From the NCBI RefSeq assembly GCF_011761945.1, contig NZ_JAASQV010000006.1, positions 142,761-206,760 on the forward strand: 64,000 nt of DNA, given 5' to 3'. Shown here in pieces: positions 1 to 8,924 of the stretch (within the stretch, counting starts at the first letter, position 1; each line of letters opens with the position of its first letter). The position numbers were made by a program, and so were the translations under genes. The notes beneath the pieces are model-generated. The model was given only the letters and a program-made list of their open reading frames with translations. It was not told the DNA's origin and did not search any database. Source of the DNA: Sphingomonas leidyi (GTDB taxonomy: Bacteria; Pseudomonadota; Alphaproteobacteria; Sphingomonadales; Sphingomonadaceae).

Positions 1-266
1 CACGGTTCCATGCCGCCCCGGTGTGCGCCGACCCCCAAGTCGCTCCAGACGACCTTGTCGCCCTCTGATCGATGGGTGTCGAAGATCGCGGCAGTGGCGA
101 TGCCCGTATATTCCCGCAGCTCGACGATACCGGCCTCAGGTGGGTCGATCACGACATCGGCATCGTGGCGGAGCGGTATCCATGGCCGCCCTTGCAGCGG
201 CAGCACATCACGCAACTCAAAATATCTCTGTACGATCGGCATAGGCACCCCCGGGTAGCGGAGCAT
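1..266 (-). CDS. Partial hypothetical protein (runs off left edge)
   Basis: An open frame on the minus strand enters from the left edge and has no stop inside the window, so only the N-terminal part is seen. Two ATG starts are possible, at 266 and 242; a GGGGGTG stretch lies just before the second. The peptide contains the runs RYFELRDVLPLQGRPW and PPEAGIVELREYTGIAT. Codon use has the GC-rich third positions of the neighbouring genes. No family recognised. It is transcribed away from the gene at 414. Confidence 0.55.
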   Translation of the reverse strand, partial: MLRYPGVPMPIVQRYFELRDVLPLQGRPWIPLRHDADVVIDPPEAGIVELREYTGIATAAIFDTHRSEGDKVVWSDLGVGAHRGGMEP

Positions 267-413
267 GACTACCCCTGATTGCAGAGACCTTGAATCAGCT
301 TTTTGCGATATTCTACCGTGCAGCAGGCGCCGTCGCAGAAGTCGCCGGTATCGGCTTGGTTATAGCTGCCACAAAGCACGGGACCATGTGGGCGAACGGT
401 ATCAGGAGGGATG

Positions 414-833
414 ATGAAGCTAACCAGCGATGCTGTCGAAGTGGTGAACCGCAATGCGCTCGTCACCGTCGCACTCAATCAAGGCTACAACGCCTATCTG
501 CCGGTCTATGACAATGGCATCGACCTGATCCTGTTGAACGAGGCGACTGGCGATACCAAGCTGGTGCAGCTCAAAGGCCGGTGGACCATCGATAAGAAAT
601 ATATCGGCCGAGACATCTGGATCGCGTTCCCCGACCGCGGTGTCTGGTACGTCGCACCGCACGACGAGATGCTGCGGTTAGGGGAAAGGCACACCACAAC
701 AAGCAGCTGGGCTCGAGGCACCTACAGCAAGAGTCCTCTCAGCAGGAGCGATTGCGAAGAATTGGCGTCCTATCGCTTCGGCGATCCGGACACGGTCATG
801 GATGATGCCGCCGCTTTGAGCGCGGGCGGATAA
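414..833 (+). CDS. Small PD-(D/E)XK-like protein
   Basis: A 139-residue protein of unknown function. An AGGAGG box at 404-409 fits the ATG at 414 better than the one at 411. A GIDLILL segment followed about 12 residues later by VQLKGRW resembles the D...(Q/E)xK core of PD-(D/E)XK nuclease folds, preceded by a helix with an N-Q-G-Y-N turn. This pattern occurs in small plasmid and phage nucleases and Holliday-junction-like proteins. The match is by eye, so nuclease activity is inference. It stands alone on the plus strand at the edge of the transfer region. Confidence 0.65.
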   Translation: MKLTSDAVEVVNRNALVTVALNQGYNAYLPVYDNGIDLILLNEATGDTKLVQLKGRWTIDKKYIGRDIWIAFPDRGVWYVAPHDEMLRLGERHTTTSSWARGTYSKSPLSRSDCEELASYRFGDPDTVMDDAAALSAGG

Positions 834-880
834 CATCCACTTTGGTGCAAAGCGCCGCAAGCTCACGTGCACCACCTTAC

Positions 881-1339
881 TCAGAGGGTGAGACCGATGC
901 ACAAAAGCAGGATCGCCGCCGCGCCCGCAGCGAGCTTCCCGCCGGCAACGACGCGTGCCGATCGCCCCACGCGAAGCCGCTTGCCCGTCCTGTCCATTCC
1001 GGAGCGGAGCCCGAGCACGCCGTCGGTCGCCAATACGGTGCCGATGATGAAGAGCAGAACCGAGATTGCCTTGGCAAAGCCGTGAGGTGACAGCCCGGTG
1101 ACGATGAAGACCGCAACGAGCCCGATCGTGAGCAGGCCGTACAGTGCAAATCCGATGTCGAGCAGCCCGCGCAGCCGCTTCGGCCCGTTCCAGTCCGTAG
1201 GCCGTCGAAGGAGGATCATCGGGCGCAGGCAGAGCTGGCAGCTCTCGAGATTGCTGTCGCGCGGCCAGTGATTGATCAGATGGCCGCAATGCGGGCACCC
1301 CGGTCGACGGTATGGGAATGCGGTCGCCCGGATCAGCAT
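881..1339 (-). CDS. Zinc-ribbon membrane protein
   Basis: A 152-residue hypothetical protein. The N-terminus has two Cys pairs, CPHC and CQLC about 20 residues apart, as in a short zinc ribbon. Two or three hydrophobic segments follow (roughly residues 62-85, 88-106 and 130-150), separated by a basic loop, so it is probably a small inner-membrane protein with a cytoplasmic metal-binding head. Its start overlaps the end of the gene at 1333-1548 by 7 bases, which implies co-transcription. No family name is certain. Confidence 0.65.
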   Translation of the reverse strand: MLIRATAFPYRRPGCPHCGHLINHWPRDSNLESCQLCLRPMILLRRPTDWNGPKRLRGLLDIGFALYGLLTIGLVAVFIVTGLSPHGFAKAISVLLFIIGTVLATDGVLGLRSGMDRTGKRLRVGRSARVVAGGKLAAGAAAILLLCIGLTL

Positions 1340-1548
1340 GGCGAAGTCTCCGGCGCCGGTGCCAGATAATAGGCCGTGATGGCCGCCCCGATGATCATTC
1401 CCTCGACGGTGACCGACTTACCGATCAGGTGTCCGGCGATCACGTCCCCAACGAGCCGCCAGCGCATCCCGTCTCCCTCGATCAGCATCAGCCCACGTGG
1501 CGTCATGTCCACCACGCCGGTTAACCGGACAGGGCTGCTGGCCGTCAT
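1333..1548 (-). CDS. Small conserved protein, DUF5818-like
   Basis: A 71-residue protein starting at the ATG at 1548. A longer in-frame upstream extension reads as a shadow of the neighbouring gene. The sequence LTGVVDMTPRGLMLIEGDG and a following VTVEGMIIGA give a small beta-barrel-like pattern, similar to short alphaproteobacterial DUF5818 proteins; this name is recalled, not searched. It overlaps the gene upstream by 4 bases (ATGA) and the gene downstream by 7, so it belongs to a tightly packed operon running from about 3.15 to 0.88 kb. Confidence 0.55.
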   Translation of the reverse strand: MTASSPVRLTGVVDMTPRGLMLIEGDGMRWRLVGDVIAGHLIGKSVTVEGMIIGAAITAYYLAPAPETSPC

Positions 1549-2048
1549 TCTGCTGCCTCGGCATAGACCCGGGTTTCCTCGGCCGAGGCGCCATTGAAGC
1601 ATACCAAGGGACAGTGGAGGAGAAGCCGGCCGTGATAGTGCAGCGTGCGCCCGTCCAGCCTGATCGGATCGCGAGCGAGGCGTTGGCAGGATTTGTTCGA
1701 TCGGTTCCTGAAAGCGCAGGGCGCGGCGAGCGGGGAGAGGGGCACCTTGGTCACTTCTTCCGCTTGGGATTGAGGCGGCGGTTCGCCGAAGAGGTCGCAC
1801 TGTTCCATTACGGGTTCCGTTCTCCCCCCGAGTGGTGGCCGCGGTTGCCAGCGCTGGACCATGGCGGCGTGAAGTCGTCGCGAGATTTTCCGTCGATTCA
1901 ACGAAGCGCTGCCAAGCGGCGTTGACTTCGTCTTCGGCGCGTTTGCGTCCCTCGCTGCCTTGCCGAAGCCCCAGCGGAGCTTGCCGGGATCAACCTTCTG
2001 CCGCTGGCGATACCGCTCGCGCGTATAGTCGCGGTCGTCGATCGCCAC
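1545..2048 (-). CDS. Hypothetical basic protein (GTG start)
   Basis: An open frame of 167 residues starting with GTG at 2048, which shares one base with the TAG stop of the upstream gene; such an overlap favours translational coupling. The N-terminal part (AIDDRDYTRERYRQRQ) is strongly charged and basic. A second possible start, ATG at 1808, would give an 87-residue protein beginning MEQCDLFGEP. The frame has no stop between the two, so one protein or two nested products are possible. No known domain recognised. Confidence 0.45.
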   Translation of the reverse strand: MAIDDRDYTRERYRQRQKVDPGKLRWGFGKAARDANAPKTKSTPLGSASLNRRKISRRLHAAMVQRWQPRPPLGGRTEPVMEQCDLFGEPPPQSQAEEVTKVPLSPLAAPCAFRNRSNKSCQRLARDPIRLDGRTLHYHGRLLLHCPLVCFNGASAEETRVYAEAAE

Positions 2049-2368
2049 TACGCAGCCCCTTCGACGCTGGATTGATAGTAGACGCCTTGGTCGCGGTGCA
2101 TCGCGATCTTCAGAAAGGCGGGGCACTCGACAAGCACCGCCAACCACGCCGCGCACTCGGCCCTTCCGAGCGCCGACGAGTGACTGGCCAGTTCCACCCA
2201 GACGAGGAGGGCGAGGCCGGCGATAGTCCCGATGCGGACGTCCCGCCGAAGGCCGGCAGGAAGCTTTAGAATGCTCGGTAGGCGCACCCATGCCGGGCTG
2301 GCGAGATCACCCCTGAGGTACAGCGGCGATGCGGCGTAGATCGCCAGTATGATCTGGGTCTCAAGCAT
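2048..2368 (-). CDS. Small membrane protein of unknown function
   Basis: A 106-residue protein from the ATG at 2368, which overlaps the end of the DUF2726 gene by 8 bases. Hydrophobic segments lie near the N-terminus and at about residues 47-62 (IGTIAGLALLVWVEL), suggesting one or two membrane helices with a short His/Asp-rich tail. It sits between two coupled genes of the same operon. No family recognised. Confidence 0.55.
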   Translation of the reverse strand: MLETQIILAIYAASPLYLRGDLASPAWVRLPSILKLPAGLRRDVRIGTIAGLALLVWVELASHSSALGRAECAAWLAVLVECPAFLKIAMHRDQGVYYQSSVEGAA

Positions 2369-2894
2369 GGTTCGCCCCCCGATCCGCGATCGCGCCCGCA
2401 GATCGATCCGAATGAAGCAACGGTGCGAGCGCCTCACGGACATTCGCCAGCGTCGGCTTGGTCTTTGCCGCGATGCGGATCGTCGTGTAGCCAGCGCCCG
2501 ATGTCATCGCATCACGCTTTGCGTCGGTCGCGGCGTTATGGGTATAGTCGTCGACCTCGATCAAGGCGACGATCGTTCCAGTCTCCCGGTCCTGCACTAC
2601 GAAGTCGATGATCTTCTGCGAGAAGCTGTTTCGATCAGCGGGGGACACCTTGCGCCCGAGCCGACGTGGAACCTGCAGGAGAGCCCCCATTGCCACCTGC
2701 GCGTGGATGCGGTGTGCGGGCAGGGCGCGCTCGATCGCCGCGAGCATGGCCAGCTCGCGGTCGGTAAGAAAGCGCTTGGCCACCGGCGCGGGCGGTCCAC
2801 TCGGTGCCGCCGCGCTTTTCACCAGCGCAAGTATAATGACCGCGCAGACGATAAGAAATACGGTCGCGATTGGCGATCCGAACAGTTGTGTCAT
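2361..2894 (-). CDS. Membrane-anchored DUF2726 protein
   Basis: A 177-residue protein. The ATG at 2894 is preferred because it directly precedes a single N-terminal membrane helix (about residues 8-25). The remainder matches the DUF2726 pattern: LTDRELAMLAAIERALP, then NSFSQKIIDFVVQD and VALIEVDDYTHN, which is an endonuclease-like fold. DUF2726 domains are common on conjugative elements and often sit near topoisomerase or relaxase genes. Nuclease activity is inferred from the fold, not shown. Confidence 0.75.
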   Translation of the reverse strand: MTQLFGSPIATVFLIVCAVIILALVKSAAAPSGPPAPVAKRFLTDRELAMLAAIERALPAHRIHAQVAMGALLQVPRRLGRKVSPADRNSFSQKIIDFVVQDRETGTIVALIEVDDYTHNAATDAKRDAMTSGAGYTTIRIAAKTKPTLANVREALAPLLHSDRSAGAIADRGANHA

Positions 2895-2953
2895 TGCGTC
2901 ACCCCTCGGAATGGAAGGCGCGGCCAACAACCGGGGCCGCGCCGGTCTGCCGG

Positions 2954-3154
2954 TTACCAGCCGTCGCGGCGCCCCTCGCCGCTGTCCTTGAGCCCACGCC
3001 GGTCCAGACTGGAGCGCCGGATCTCCAGTTCAACGCCATCGCCCTTGTCGCGGGTTCGGATGTCGCGGGGATCCACATTGTTGCGCTTGGCGAAGTCCTC
3101 GGCTGCCTTGTCGCTGCCGAACTTGCCGACGTCGTCGAAATCCCATCCACTCAT
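2954..3154 (-). CDS. Small hydrophilic hypothetical protein
   Basis: A 66-residue protein from the ATG at 3154, preceded by an AAGGAG box seven bases upstream. It is rich in Asp, Lys and Arg and has no membrane segment. It lies 39 bases downstream of the relaxase gene on the same strand and is probably the last cistron of the TraD-TraA unit or the first of the small-gene operon. No family recognised. Confidence 0.55.
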   Translation of the reverse strand: MSGWDFDDVGKFGSDKAAEDFAKRNNVDPRDIRTRDKGDGVELEIRRSSLDRRGLKDSGEGRRDGW

Positions 3155-3193
3155 CGTCGTCTCCTTCAATCCGGCGGTCCGGCCGGTCGGTCG

Positions 3194-6100
3194 TCACAGA
3201 TCGAGCCCCAGGCTGCGTTCCGGCAGCGGCGGCAGCACGTCGCTGCGGTCGGGCTTGAGCTCGGGCGGTGATTTGAGGGGATCGCCCGGTGCAGACGCAG
3301 CCTGGCCCTTCCCGGCAGTCGGAAGCGGCGGGTCGCCTGGCAAAGGCGGCAAGTCCGACAGATCGACAGGGCCGGGATCGAATTTTTCGCGCGGGCTGGT
3401 GCCCGTGCCGCGTTCCCGGTCGACGTCGAGCCGACCCACCGTTTCGAGCGCCGAGGTCTTGTTTCCGGGGTTGTTGTCGAGCTGGCGCTCGAGCTTCGCT
3501 TTATCGTCCACCACCATCGTCATTTCGTCGCGAACGCGGGTGACGCCGACGTTGAACAGGCGCTGGTTGGACAGGTTGCGCTCCTGGCTCGACATGACGG
3601 TGATCGCCTTGTCGGTGGTGATGCCCTGCGCCATGTGCATGTTCAGCGAGTAAGCGAGGTCGAGCCGCGACAGCATCGGATCGCCCAGGTCGAGCGTCAG
3701 CCGCTCCTTGCTCGCGGTTTCGACGGTGACGCCGCTCGCATCGATGGTGAGGACGCGTGCGAGGGCGGCGTTGTGGAGCCCCCTCCCCTTGTCGTTGGCG
3801 GTCCAGCGAATGCGATCGCCTTCGCGCAGATGAAGATCTTTCTTCTCGCTGAGCTGAAGGCGGTCGCGCTTCTCGGTTGGCGAGAGTTTCTGTGGGTCGA
3901 ACCGGATGCGCCGGCGACCGTCGAGAAGATCGACCTTGCCGTTGGGGTGGACCTTGTCGACGTCGTAGCGGCCGGCGGCGAGGCCGACGTCCTGACCGCC
4001 TCCCCTGCCTACCTCGAGGGTTTGTCCGGGCCGGTAGGTGGATGCGTACCGCAACTCCTCGCGCGTGGTATTCACCCGCTCGTAGACGGTGAGGTGAATC
4101 CCCTCGCCGCGCACGGTCTTCTCGGCCGCAAGCCCGTCCTGAATGCGTTGATTGATGATCGCGCGCGAGGCGCGGCCCGACGCGAACACCGCCGTCGACT
4201 CCCGATCGGCGCTCGAGAGTCCGAGCCACATTTCGGCTGCGTGCAAGGCCGGGCTATTGTGCTCGATGACGCTGTCGCCAAGCACCTTCATGGCCTTGCC
4301 CGCTTCGCCGACATTGGCCAGGGCCGCGACGGTGCGCAGCTGATCGGTGCGCTGGCGGATGTTCTCGTCCATGCGCGCCATGGTTCCCCCGCCGGCCTGG
4401 ATGAGCGCGAACGACTTTCCGGCATCGATCGAGGAGAGCTGCTGCCGGTCGCCAACGAGAACGAGTTTGTCGACGCCCAGCGCGGCCGAGATTTGATGGA
4501 GCTTCAGCATGTCGTCGCTCGACACCATCGAGGTCTCGTCGACGACGAGCATCTGGCCGCCGAACACGGCCCGCGCCTGCTCATAGGCGTCGCCCTGCCG
4601 GTTCGTGACGTGCCGCTCGTTGGCAAGAATGAAGGAGGCGATGGTCTGGGACTTGATTCCGGCGCCCTCTGCGAGGTCCGCCACCATCTTGTTCTGGAAG
4701 GCGAGGCCCGTGACGGCCCGCCCCTCCGCCTCGGCGACCCGCGCGACGGACTGCAGCATGGTCGACTTGCCGGCGCCGGCTATGCCCTGCACCACCACCG
4801 TCCGGTCCTCCGAAGAGACAATCAGTGTGGCGGCGGCGAGCTGCCCGGCGTTGAGCTCGCGATCCGCATGTGCCTGCAAGCGCTCGGGAGCCTCGCTGGC
4901 CGCAATCATCGGAGTGGAAGCGCCCTTCCCCTGCTCCACCGCCTTGAGAATGCGCTCCTCGGTCCTGAGGGCCTCCTGCGTGGTCACCATGCGGGGCCGG
5001 GTGTCGCCCACGCGCGCCTCGCCCGCGATCAGCTGGCCGCGTTCCACAAGCTGAGCGATCCGCCGCTCGACATGGTCGACCGTGACGCCCTTCAGACCGA
5101 GATCCAGAGCGGTCTTGCCGAGCTGGTTGACGTTGAAGGCGGCTTCACGCTCGGAAAGCATGCGCACGGCGGACGCAACAGCCAGCTGCGCACGAGCTTC
5201 TGCCGGCGAGTGGGTCACCCGAGCCAGGCCCCGATCGACGAGAGGATCGTGCGGCTTGAGGACGTCGCCAAGCTTTTCCCAGGCGTTCGTAAGCGCCTCG
5301 GAGACGGCGCGATAGCCGCGCTCGAGAGCGCTTCCCGGCTCGCGCTGTTCGGATCTTGCAAGCGCCGCCTCGAGCAGGGCCTTGCCATCGAAGCCGAGGG
5401 CCGCCGCCTTCTCGATCCACTCGCGTCGGAGGCCGTCGCGGTCCTCAACATTCAGCTTGGGATCGCGCGTATTGGTGGTGACGCTGTCGCGCCCTTTGGG
5501 AGAGGTAATGCCGAGCTCGGCCGCCTTCTCGAGAATGGCTTCGCGGCGCTGGCTGAACGCCTCCAGCACCGCCTTGGGGACACCGGCTACCTCGAACGTC
5601 CCGTGCTTGCCCTTGAGCTCTAGCCTGTAGCCCAGCTTCTCCATCTCCTCGCGCAGGAAGGCGTGGTAGATCGAGCCGATCACCGTGTTGTTGCTCCAGA
5701 TCTTGTCGGCATGGAGCGCCTGCCATTTGCCGTCGGGCATCTTGGTCAGGTTGGCGATTACTGCGTGGACGTGCGCCTGAGGATCGAGGGCGCGGCTCGT
5801 GTCATGCTGGAACAAGGCGAAGACGAGGTTGCCGGTCTGCACCGGAACCTTGCGCCCTTCCACGTCCTTGCGCCCTTCGGCGAGGTTCTTCTCGACCCAG
5901 GCCATCGCCCGCGCGACCGCCTTCATGTTGGCGCCGTTCTCGCCGAGGATCCGCTTGTCGCCGGTGACATAGGCGAGCAGCGACACCGACTTCGGAGCCG
6001 AGAAGGTGAGGTCGACGCCCGATCGCCGGTTCTCGACCTGTGCCACGCCCTCCCCGCTCGGCAGAATACCGTTCAGGATGCCTTCGAAGGCATCCTTCGC

Positions 6101-6244
6101 CACCTCGCCGGACAAGCCCAGGTCGGAGGCGCCCTCGCCGCCCCAGGCACTGACCTCCGAGCTGTCGTCGACGGTGTAATAGTCGTCCTTGGCGAAGTAG
6201 CCGGCGGCGCCGGAGGCGGAACGGACGGAGGCGACCGAGAGCAC
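3194..6244 (-). CDS. traA: TraA/MobF conjugative relaxase-helicase
   Basis: A 1016-residue relaxase of the TrwC/TraI (MobF) type, which nicks oriT, stays bound to the 5' end and unwinds the strand for transfer. The N-terminal relaxase domain has the candidate tyrosines Y16, Y22 and Y23 and the three-histidine metal site H147, H158 and H160 in the DPQAHVH context. A RecD-like helicase follows, with Walker A GIAGAGKST at about 487-495, Walker B VVDE at about 567-570 and a late NMHMAQG motif. The start is GTG at 6244, three bases after the TraD stop. The C-terminus is Pro/Asp-rich. The length is close to that of small MobF relaxases. Confidence 0.93.
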   Translation of the reverse strand: MLSVASVRSASGAAGYFAKDDYYTVDDSSEVSAWGGEGASDLGLSGEVAKDAFEGILNGILPSGEGVAQVENRRSGVDLTFSAPKSVSLLAYVTGDKRILGENGANMKAVARAMAWVEKNLAEGRKDVEGRKVPVQTGNLVFALFQHDTSRALDPQAHVHAVIANLTKMPDGKWQALHADKIWSNNTVIGSIYHAFLREEMEKLGYRLELKGKHGTFEVAGVPKAVLEAFSQRREAILEKAAELGITSPKGRDSVTTNTRDPKLNVEDRDGLRREWIEKAAALGFDGKALLEAALARSEQREPGSALERGYRAVSEALTNAWEKLGDVLKPHDPLVDRGLARVTHSPAEARAQLAVASAVRMLSEREAAFNVNQLGKTALDLGLKGVTVDHVERRIAQLVERGQLIAGEARVGDTRPRMVTTQEALRTEERILKAVEQGKGASTPMIAASEAPERLQAHADRELNAGQLAAATLIVSSEDRTVVVQGIAGAGKSTMLQSVARVAEAEGRAVTGLAFQNKMVADLAEGAGIKSQTIASFILANERHVTNRQGDAYEQARAVFGGQMLVVDETSMVSSDDMLKLHQISAALGVDKLVLVGDRQQLSSIDAGKSFALIQAGGGTMARMDENIRQRTDQLRTVAALANVGEAGKAMKVLGDSVIEHNSPALHAAEMWLGLSSADRESTAVFASGRASRAIINQRIQDGLAAEKTVRGEGIHLTVYERVNTTREELRYASTYRPGQTLEVGRGGGQDVGLAAGRYDVDKVHPNGKVDLLDGRRRIRFDPQKLSPTEKRDRLQLSEKKDLHLREGDRIRWTANDKGRGLHNAALARVLTIDASGVTVETASKERLTLDLGDPMLSRLDLAYSLNMHMAQGITTDKAITVMSSQERNLSNQRLFNVGVTRVRDEMTMVVDDKAKLERQLDNNPGNKTSALETVGRLDVDRERGTGTSPREKFDPGPVDLSDLPPLPGDPPLPTAGKGQAASAPGDPLKSPPELKPDRSDVLPPLPERSLGLDL

Positions 6245-6247
6245 TGG

Positions 6248-8551
6248 CTAGATCCCCATGTCCATGCCGTCAGGCTCGCGGCCGGCGGAGAAATCCTGGC
6301 GTAGCTCGACGATCGTCTGATCCTCGACCCGCGGCGCGCTGTGATGGCTGCGACCGTCCTTTCGATCATCACGTTCTCGGGCCTGCGCTGCCTCCTGCTC
6401 TGCTGCCGCGCGCGCAGTCTGTGCGATGTCGGCCGCATGTTGACGGGGTGCCTGTCCGTCGCGGTCGGCGTTGTTTTCGTGAACCGCCTTGCTGGTCGAT
6501 TCCTTCTCCGCATCGACCTCGGCAGACAGGATGCGCGCGGCCATTTCCTTCGCCACGTTGACCGGCTCTACCACCTCCTGGATCACCTGGCCGGCACCAT
6601 CACGCCCACCGGCTTCACCACCCCCTTCTCCGTCGAACACTTCCTCTCCGCGCTTCGATCGCACCGGCTTCATGTCGGGGCGGGGCAGGAAGCCGTCCGC
6701 GACCTGGGGATAGTCCTTCCAGACGAGCTTGATCCGAGCGGCCGGGAAGCCGTCGGGGAACTTCACGAAGCCATGCATCGAGGGCAGGTTCGTGATGTCG
6801 TCGGCGATCACGAGCGGTTCGACCTGCTTGCGCGGAGTCAGCGTCGAGGCGTCGCGCGTGTTGTTGTAGCCGTAGCTGTAGGCCTCATCCATCTGGCGGA
6901 CTTCGCGGTTGCCGATATAGCGGGCGCACTGCTCGGCGGTGTCGAGATCGGCGGTCGCGAGGATGAGCTTGGAGCGGGCAAGCGAGGCGAGATTGCGGGC
7001 GCCCTGCTCGCCATAGACCTCGACCAGCTTTTCGAAGCTGTGGATGCCGAGGATCATTGCGCCGCCGAAGGCGCGGGCCGTCTGAAGGCCATTCTCGATG
7101 GCTGGCAGCCGGTGAAGTGCGCCGAGCTCGTCGAACATGAACCAGGTGCGCAGCGACCGCGTGCGCGGCATGGTCATGAGCCGGTTGATGGCGAGGTCCA
7201 TCCAGAGCGTCAGCAGCGCCCGGTTCATCGGCATGTCGACGTAATTTGAGGTGATGAAAAGGATGGAGCCTGGCTTCTTCTCACCCGTGATCCATTCGCG
7301 GATCGAGAAGCGCGGACCCTCGTCTGGCAGGAAGCGGAGGACCTGCGCGTTCGTGTTGAAGACGGCGCGGATCGACTCCGCCATGCGGGCGGCTTCCGGG
7401 GCCGTCAGAGGGTCGGCGATGGTGTTCTGAAGGTAGCGGTGAACGCGCTTTAGATCGGCCGTCATCAGATGTTCCGACAGCGCGAGATTGGTGGTCTCAC
7501 CACGCTCCTGCAGGCGGACGCACATTTCGATGAAGAGAGTTCGCGCCGCGAGCGCCCAGAACGGTTCTGAGGAGCCGCCGTCCGACGGGATCAGGGCCGC
7601 AGCGGCGGCGGTAAACTCACTGTGGGTGCAGCAGTCCGAAAAGATCGACCATGCCGGGCAGCGCCGGTCCATCGGATTGAGGATCGTATCGCGCTCGGGG
7701 TCATAGAATGCCTCGACATAGGCACCGGTGAGATCAAAGATGACGGCGCTGTCCTGACGCTCGCGCATCTGCTTGACGAGGCTGCGCAGCTCGGTCGTCT
7801 TGCCCGACCCGGTGGTGCCGACCAGCATCGTGTGCGACTGTTCCATCCGGTGCGGGAACGGGATGCCGGCGAGTATGTAGGGATGGTGGATCCCGGCGGC
7901 CTTGCGCGCCGCAAAGGGCAGTTGCAGCACCTGCCGCGGCGAGAGGTCGGGCAGGCACTCCCGGGCTTCCTTTTCGAACGCCGCCTGGTTGTGTTGGGAC
8001 ACCTCCGCGAGAAGCAGTTCGCGCTCGACTAGCATGGCGCCCCGCTCGTGTCGCTCCTGCAGGATCGACCGGCCCCGACGCCGCGAAATATCGACGAACC
8101 AGATGGTCAGCGGGATCGTGAGAAAGACGGAGACGAGGATGGCGCCGAGCAGGCCCCGCACGGCCACACTCCAGGCCCTCTGGACCTCGGGCATATACTG
8201 CACGACCGCCATGATCGTGCGGTGGATTTCGCCGTTGGGGAGGGTGACGTTGACCCGCTTGGCAGGGTCCAGTCCGACCCAGTCCCAAAGCATCGCGTAG
8301 AGCTTCATGCAGACGAGCTGGAAGCCGTGCTCGTCGAGCTTGAGCGATAAGATGATGAACCAGGCCGCGAGGAAGGCGAAGAACCACAGGATGAAGGGCA
8401 GCTTCGCGCCCGAGAACCACATCAGCATCTCGTGGGTGAGAAGCTGGCTTCCGCGCGTGAAATTGCCGGCGTTGCGATGGACTTTGCCCCGCGCCGAATG
8501 ATGGGTCAGGGGTATGGCGCGGCCATCGGTGCGGATGTCCTTACGCGCCAT
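6248..8551 (-). CDS. traD: TraD-type coupling protein (type IV secretion ATPase)
   Basis: A 767-residue coupling protein that docks the relaxosome to the mating channel. Two N-terminal membrane helices (about 51-71 and 133-152) flank a periplasmic loop. Walker A GTTGSGKTT is at about 245-253 and Walker B FMFDELGAL at about 471-479. The C-terminal 110 residues are charged and low-complexity, a usual place for relaxase contacts. The ATG at 8551 overlaps the end of the RHH gene by 11 bases; the longer open frame upstream is a shadow of that gene. No mating-pore genes accompany it in this window. Confidence 0.93.
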   Translation of the reverse strand: MARKDIRTDGRAIPLTHHSARGKVHRNAGNFTRGSQLLTHEMLMWFSGAKLPFILWFFAFLAAWFIILSLKLDEHGFQLVCMKLYAMLWDWVGLDPAKRVNVTLPNGEIHRTIMAVVQYMPEVQRAWSVAVRGLLGAILVSVFLTIPLTIWFVDISRRRGRSILQERHERGAMLVERELLLAEVSQHNQAAFEKEARECLPDLSPRQVLQLPFAARKAAGIHHPYILAGIPFPHRMEQSHTMLVGTTGSGKTTELRSLVKQMRERQDSAVIFDLTGAYVEAFYDPERDTILNPMDRRCPAWSIFSDCCTHSEFTAAAAALIPSDGGSSEPFWALAARTLFIEMCVRLQERGETTNLALSEHLMTADLKRVHRYLQNTIADPLTAPEAARMAESIRAVFNTNAQVLRFLPDEGPRFSIREWITGEKKPGSILFITSNYVDMPMNRALLTLWMDLAINRLMTMPRTRSLRTWFMFDELGALHRLPAIENGLQTARAFGGAMILGIHSFEKLVEVYGEQGARNLASLARSKLILATADLDTAEQCARYIGNREVRQMDEAYSYGYNNTRDASTLTPRKQVEPLVIADDITNLPSMHGFVKFPDGFPAARIKLVWKDYPQVADGFLPRPDMKPVRSKRGEEVFDGEGGGEAGGRDGAGQVIQEVVEPVNVAKEMAARILSAEVDAEKESTSKAVHENNADRDGQAPRQHAADIAQTARAAAEQEAAQARERDDRKDGRSHHSAPRVEDQTIVELRQDFSAGREPDGMDMGI

Positions 8552-8831
8552 GGTATTGCTCCAGGCGCTTGTCCGCATTGGCGATGATCCGCTCGCGGAA
8601 TTCGGGATATTGCTCGCTGATGATGACGTCGAGCGCGAGCTGCATGAACTCGCTGATCCGCGCCAATCGGCGGTGGCTGGACGTGATGACGCTCGCCGTG
8701 CCGAGATAGGCATCGACTGCCGCCCGGATGATCTCGGAGGGCTTGCATTCCTGGTCCGTCGCGAGGGCCAGAATGCGATCATACTGCTGGCGGTCGAGCC
8801 GGACCGTGCAGTGCCGTGTCGTCGAGGACAA
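8541..8831 (-). CDS. Ribbon-helix-helix relaxosome accessory protein
   Basis: A 96-residue protein whose N-terminus (HCTVRLDRQQYDRILALA, then SEIIRAAVDAYL) is a clear ribbon-helix-helix DNA-binding domain; a helical C-terminal part could mediate oligomerisation. Its place directly before traD and traA and next to the candidate oriT fits a TraY/MobC-like role in oriT binding and autoregulation. That role is inferred from context. Confidence 0.75.
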   Translation of the reverse strand: MSSTTRHCTVRLDRQQYDRILALATDQECKPSEIIRAAVDAYLGTASVITSSHRRLARISEFMQLALDVIISEQYPEFRERIIANADKRLEQYHGA

Positions 8832-8924
8832 ACCAGCCTCCTAGCAGAGAGGCTGGTGGGGACCTGAGAAAGCGTGTGGAGATATAACCGATCGCGCGGT
8901 GGGCGGCAAAGAGAAATGGGGAAC

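Noticed and set aside
2349..3653. 434-codon open frame on the plus strand
   Set aside because: Crosses several coupled minus-strand genes and is Ser/Arg-rich without motifs, a shadow typical of GC-rich DNA.
3635..5623. 662-codon open frame on the plus strand opposite traA
   Set aside because: It mirrors the relaxase codons in high-GC DNA; no motifs, and the minus-strand protein has catalytic residues throughout.
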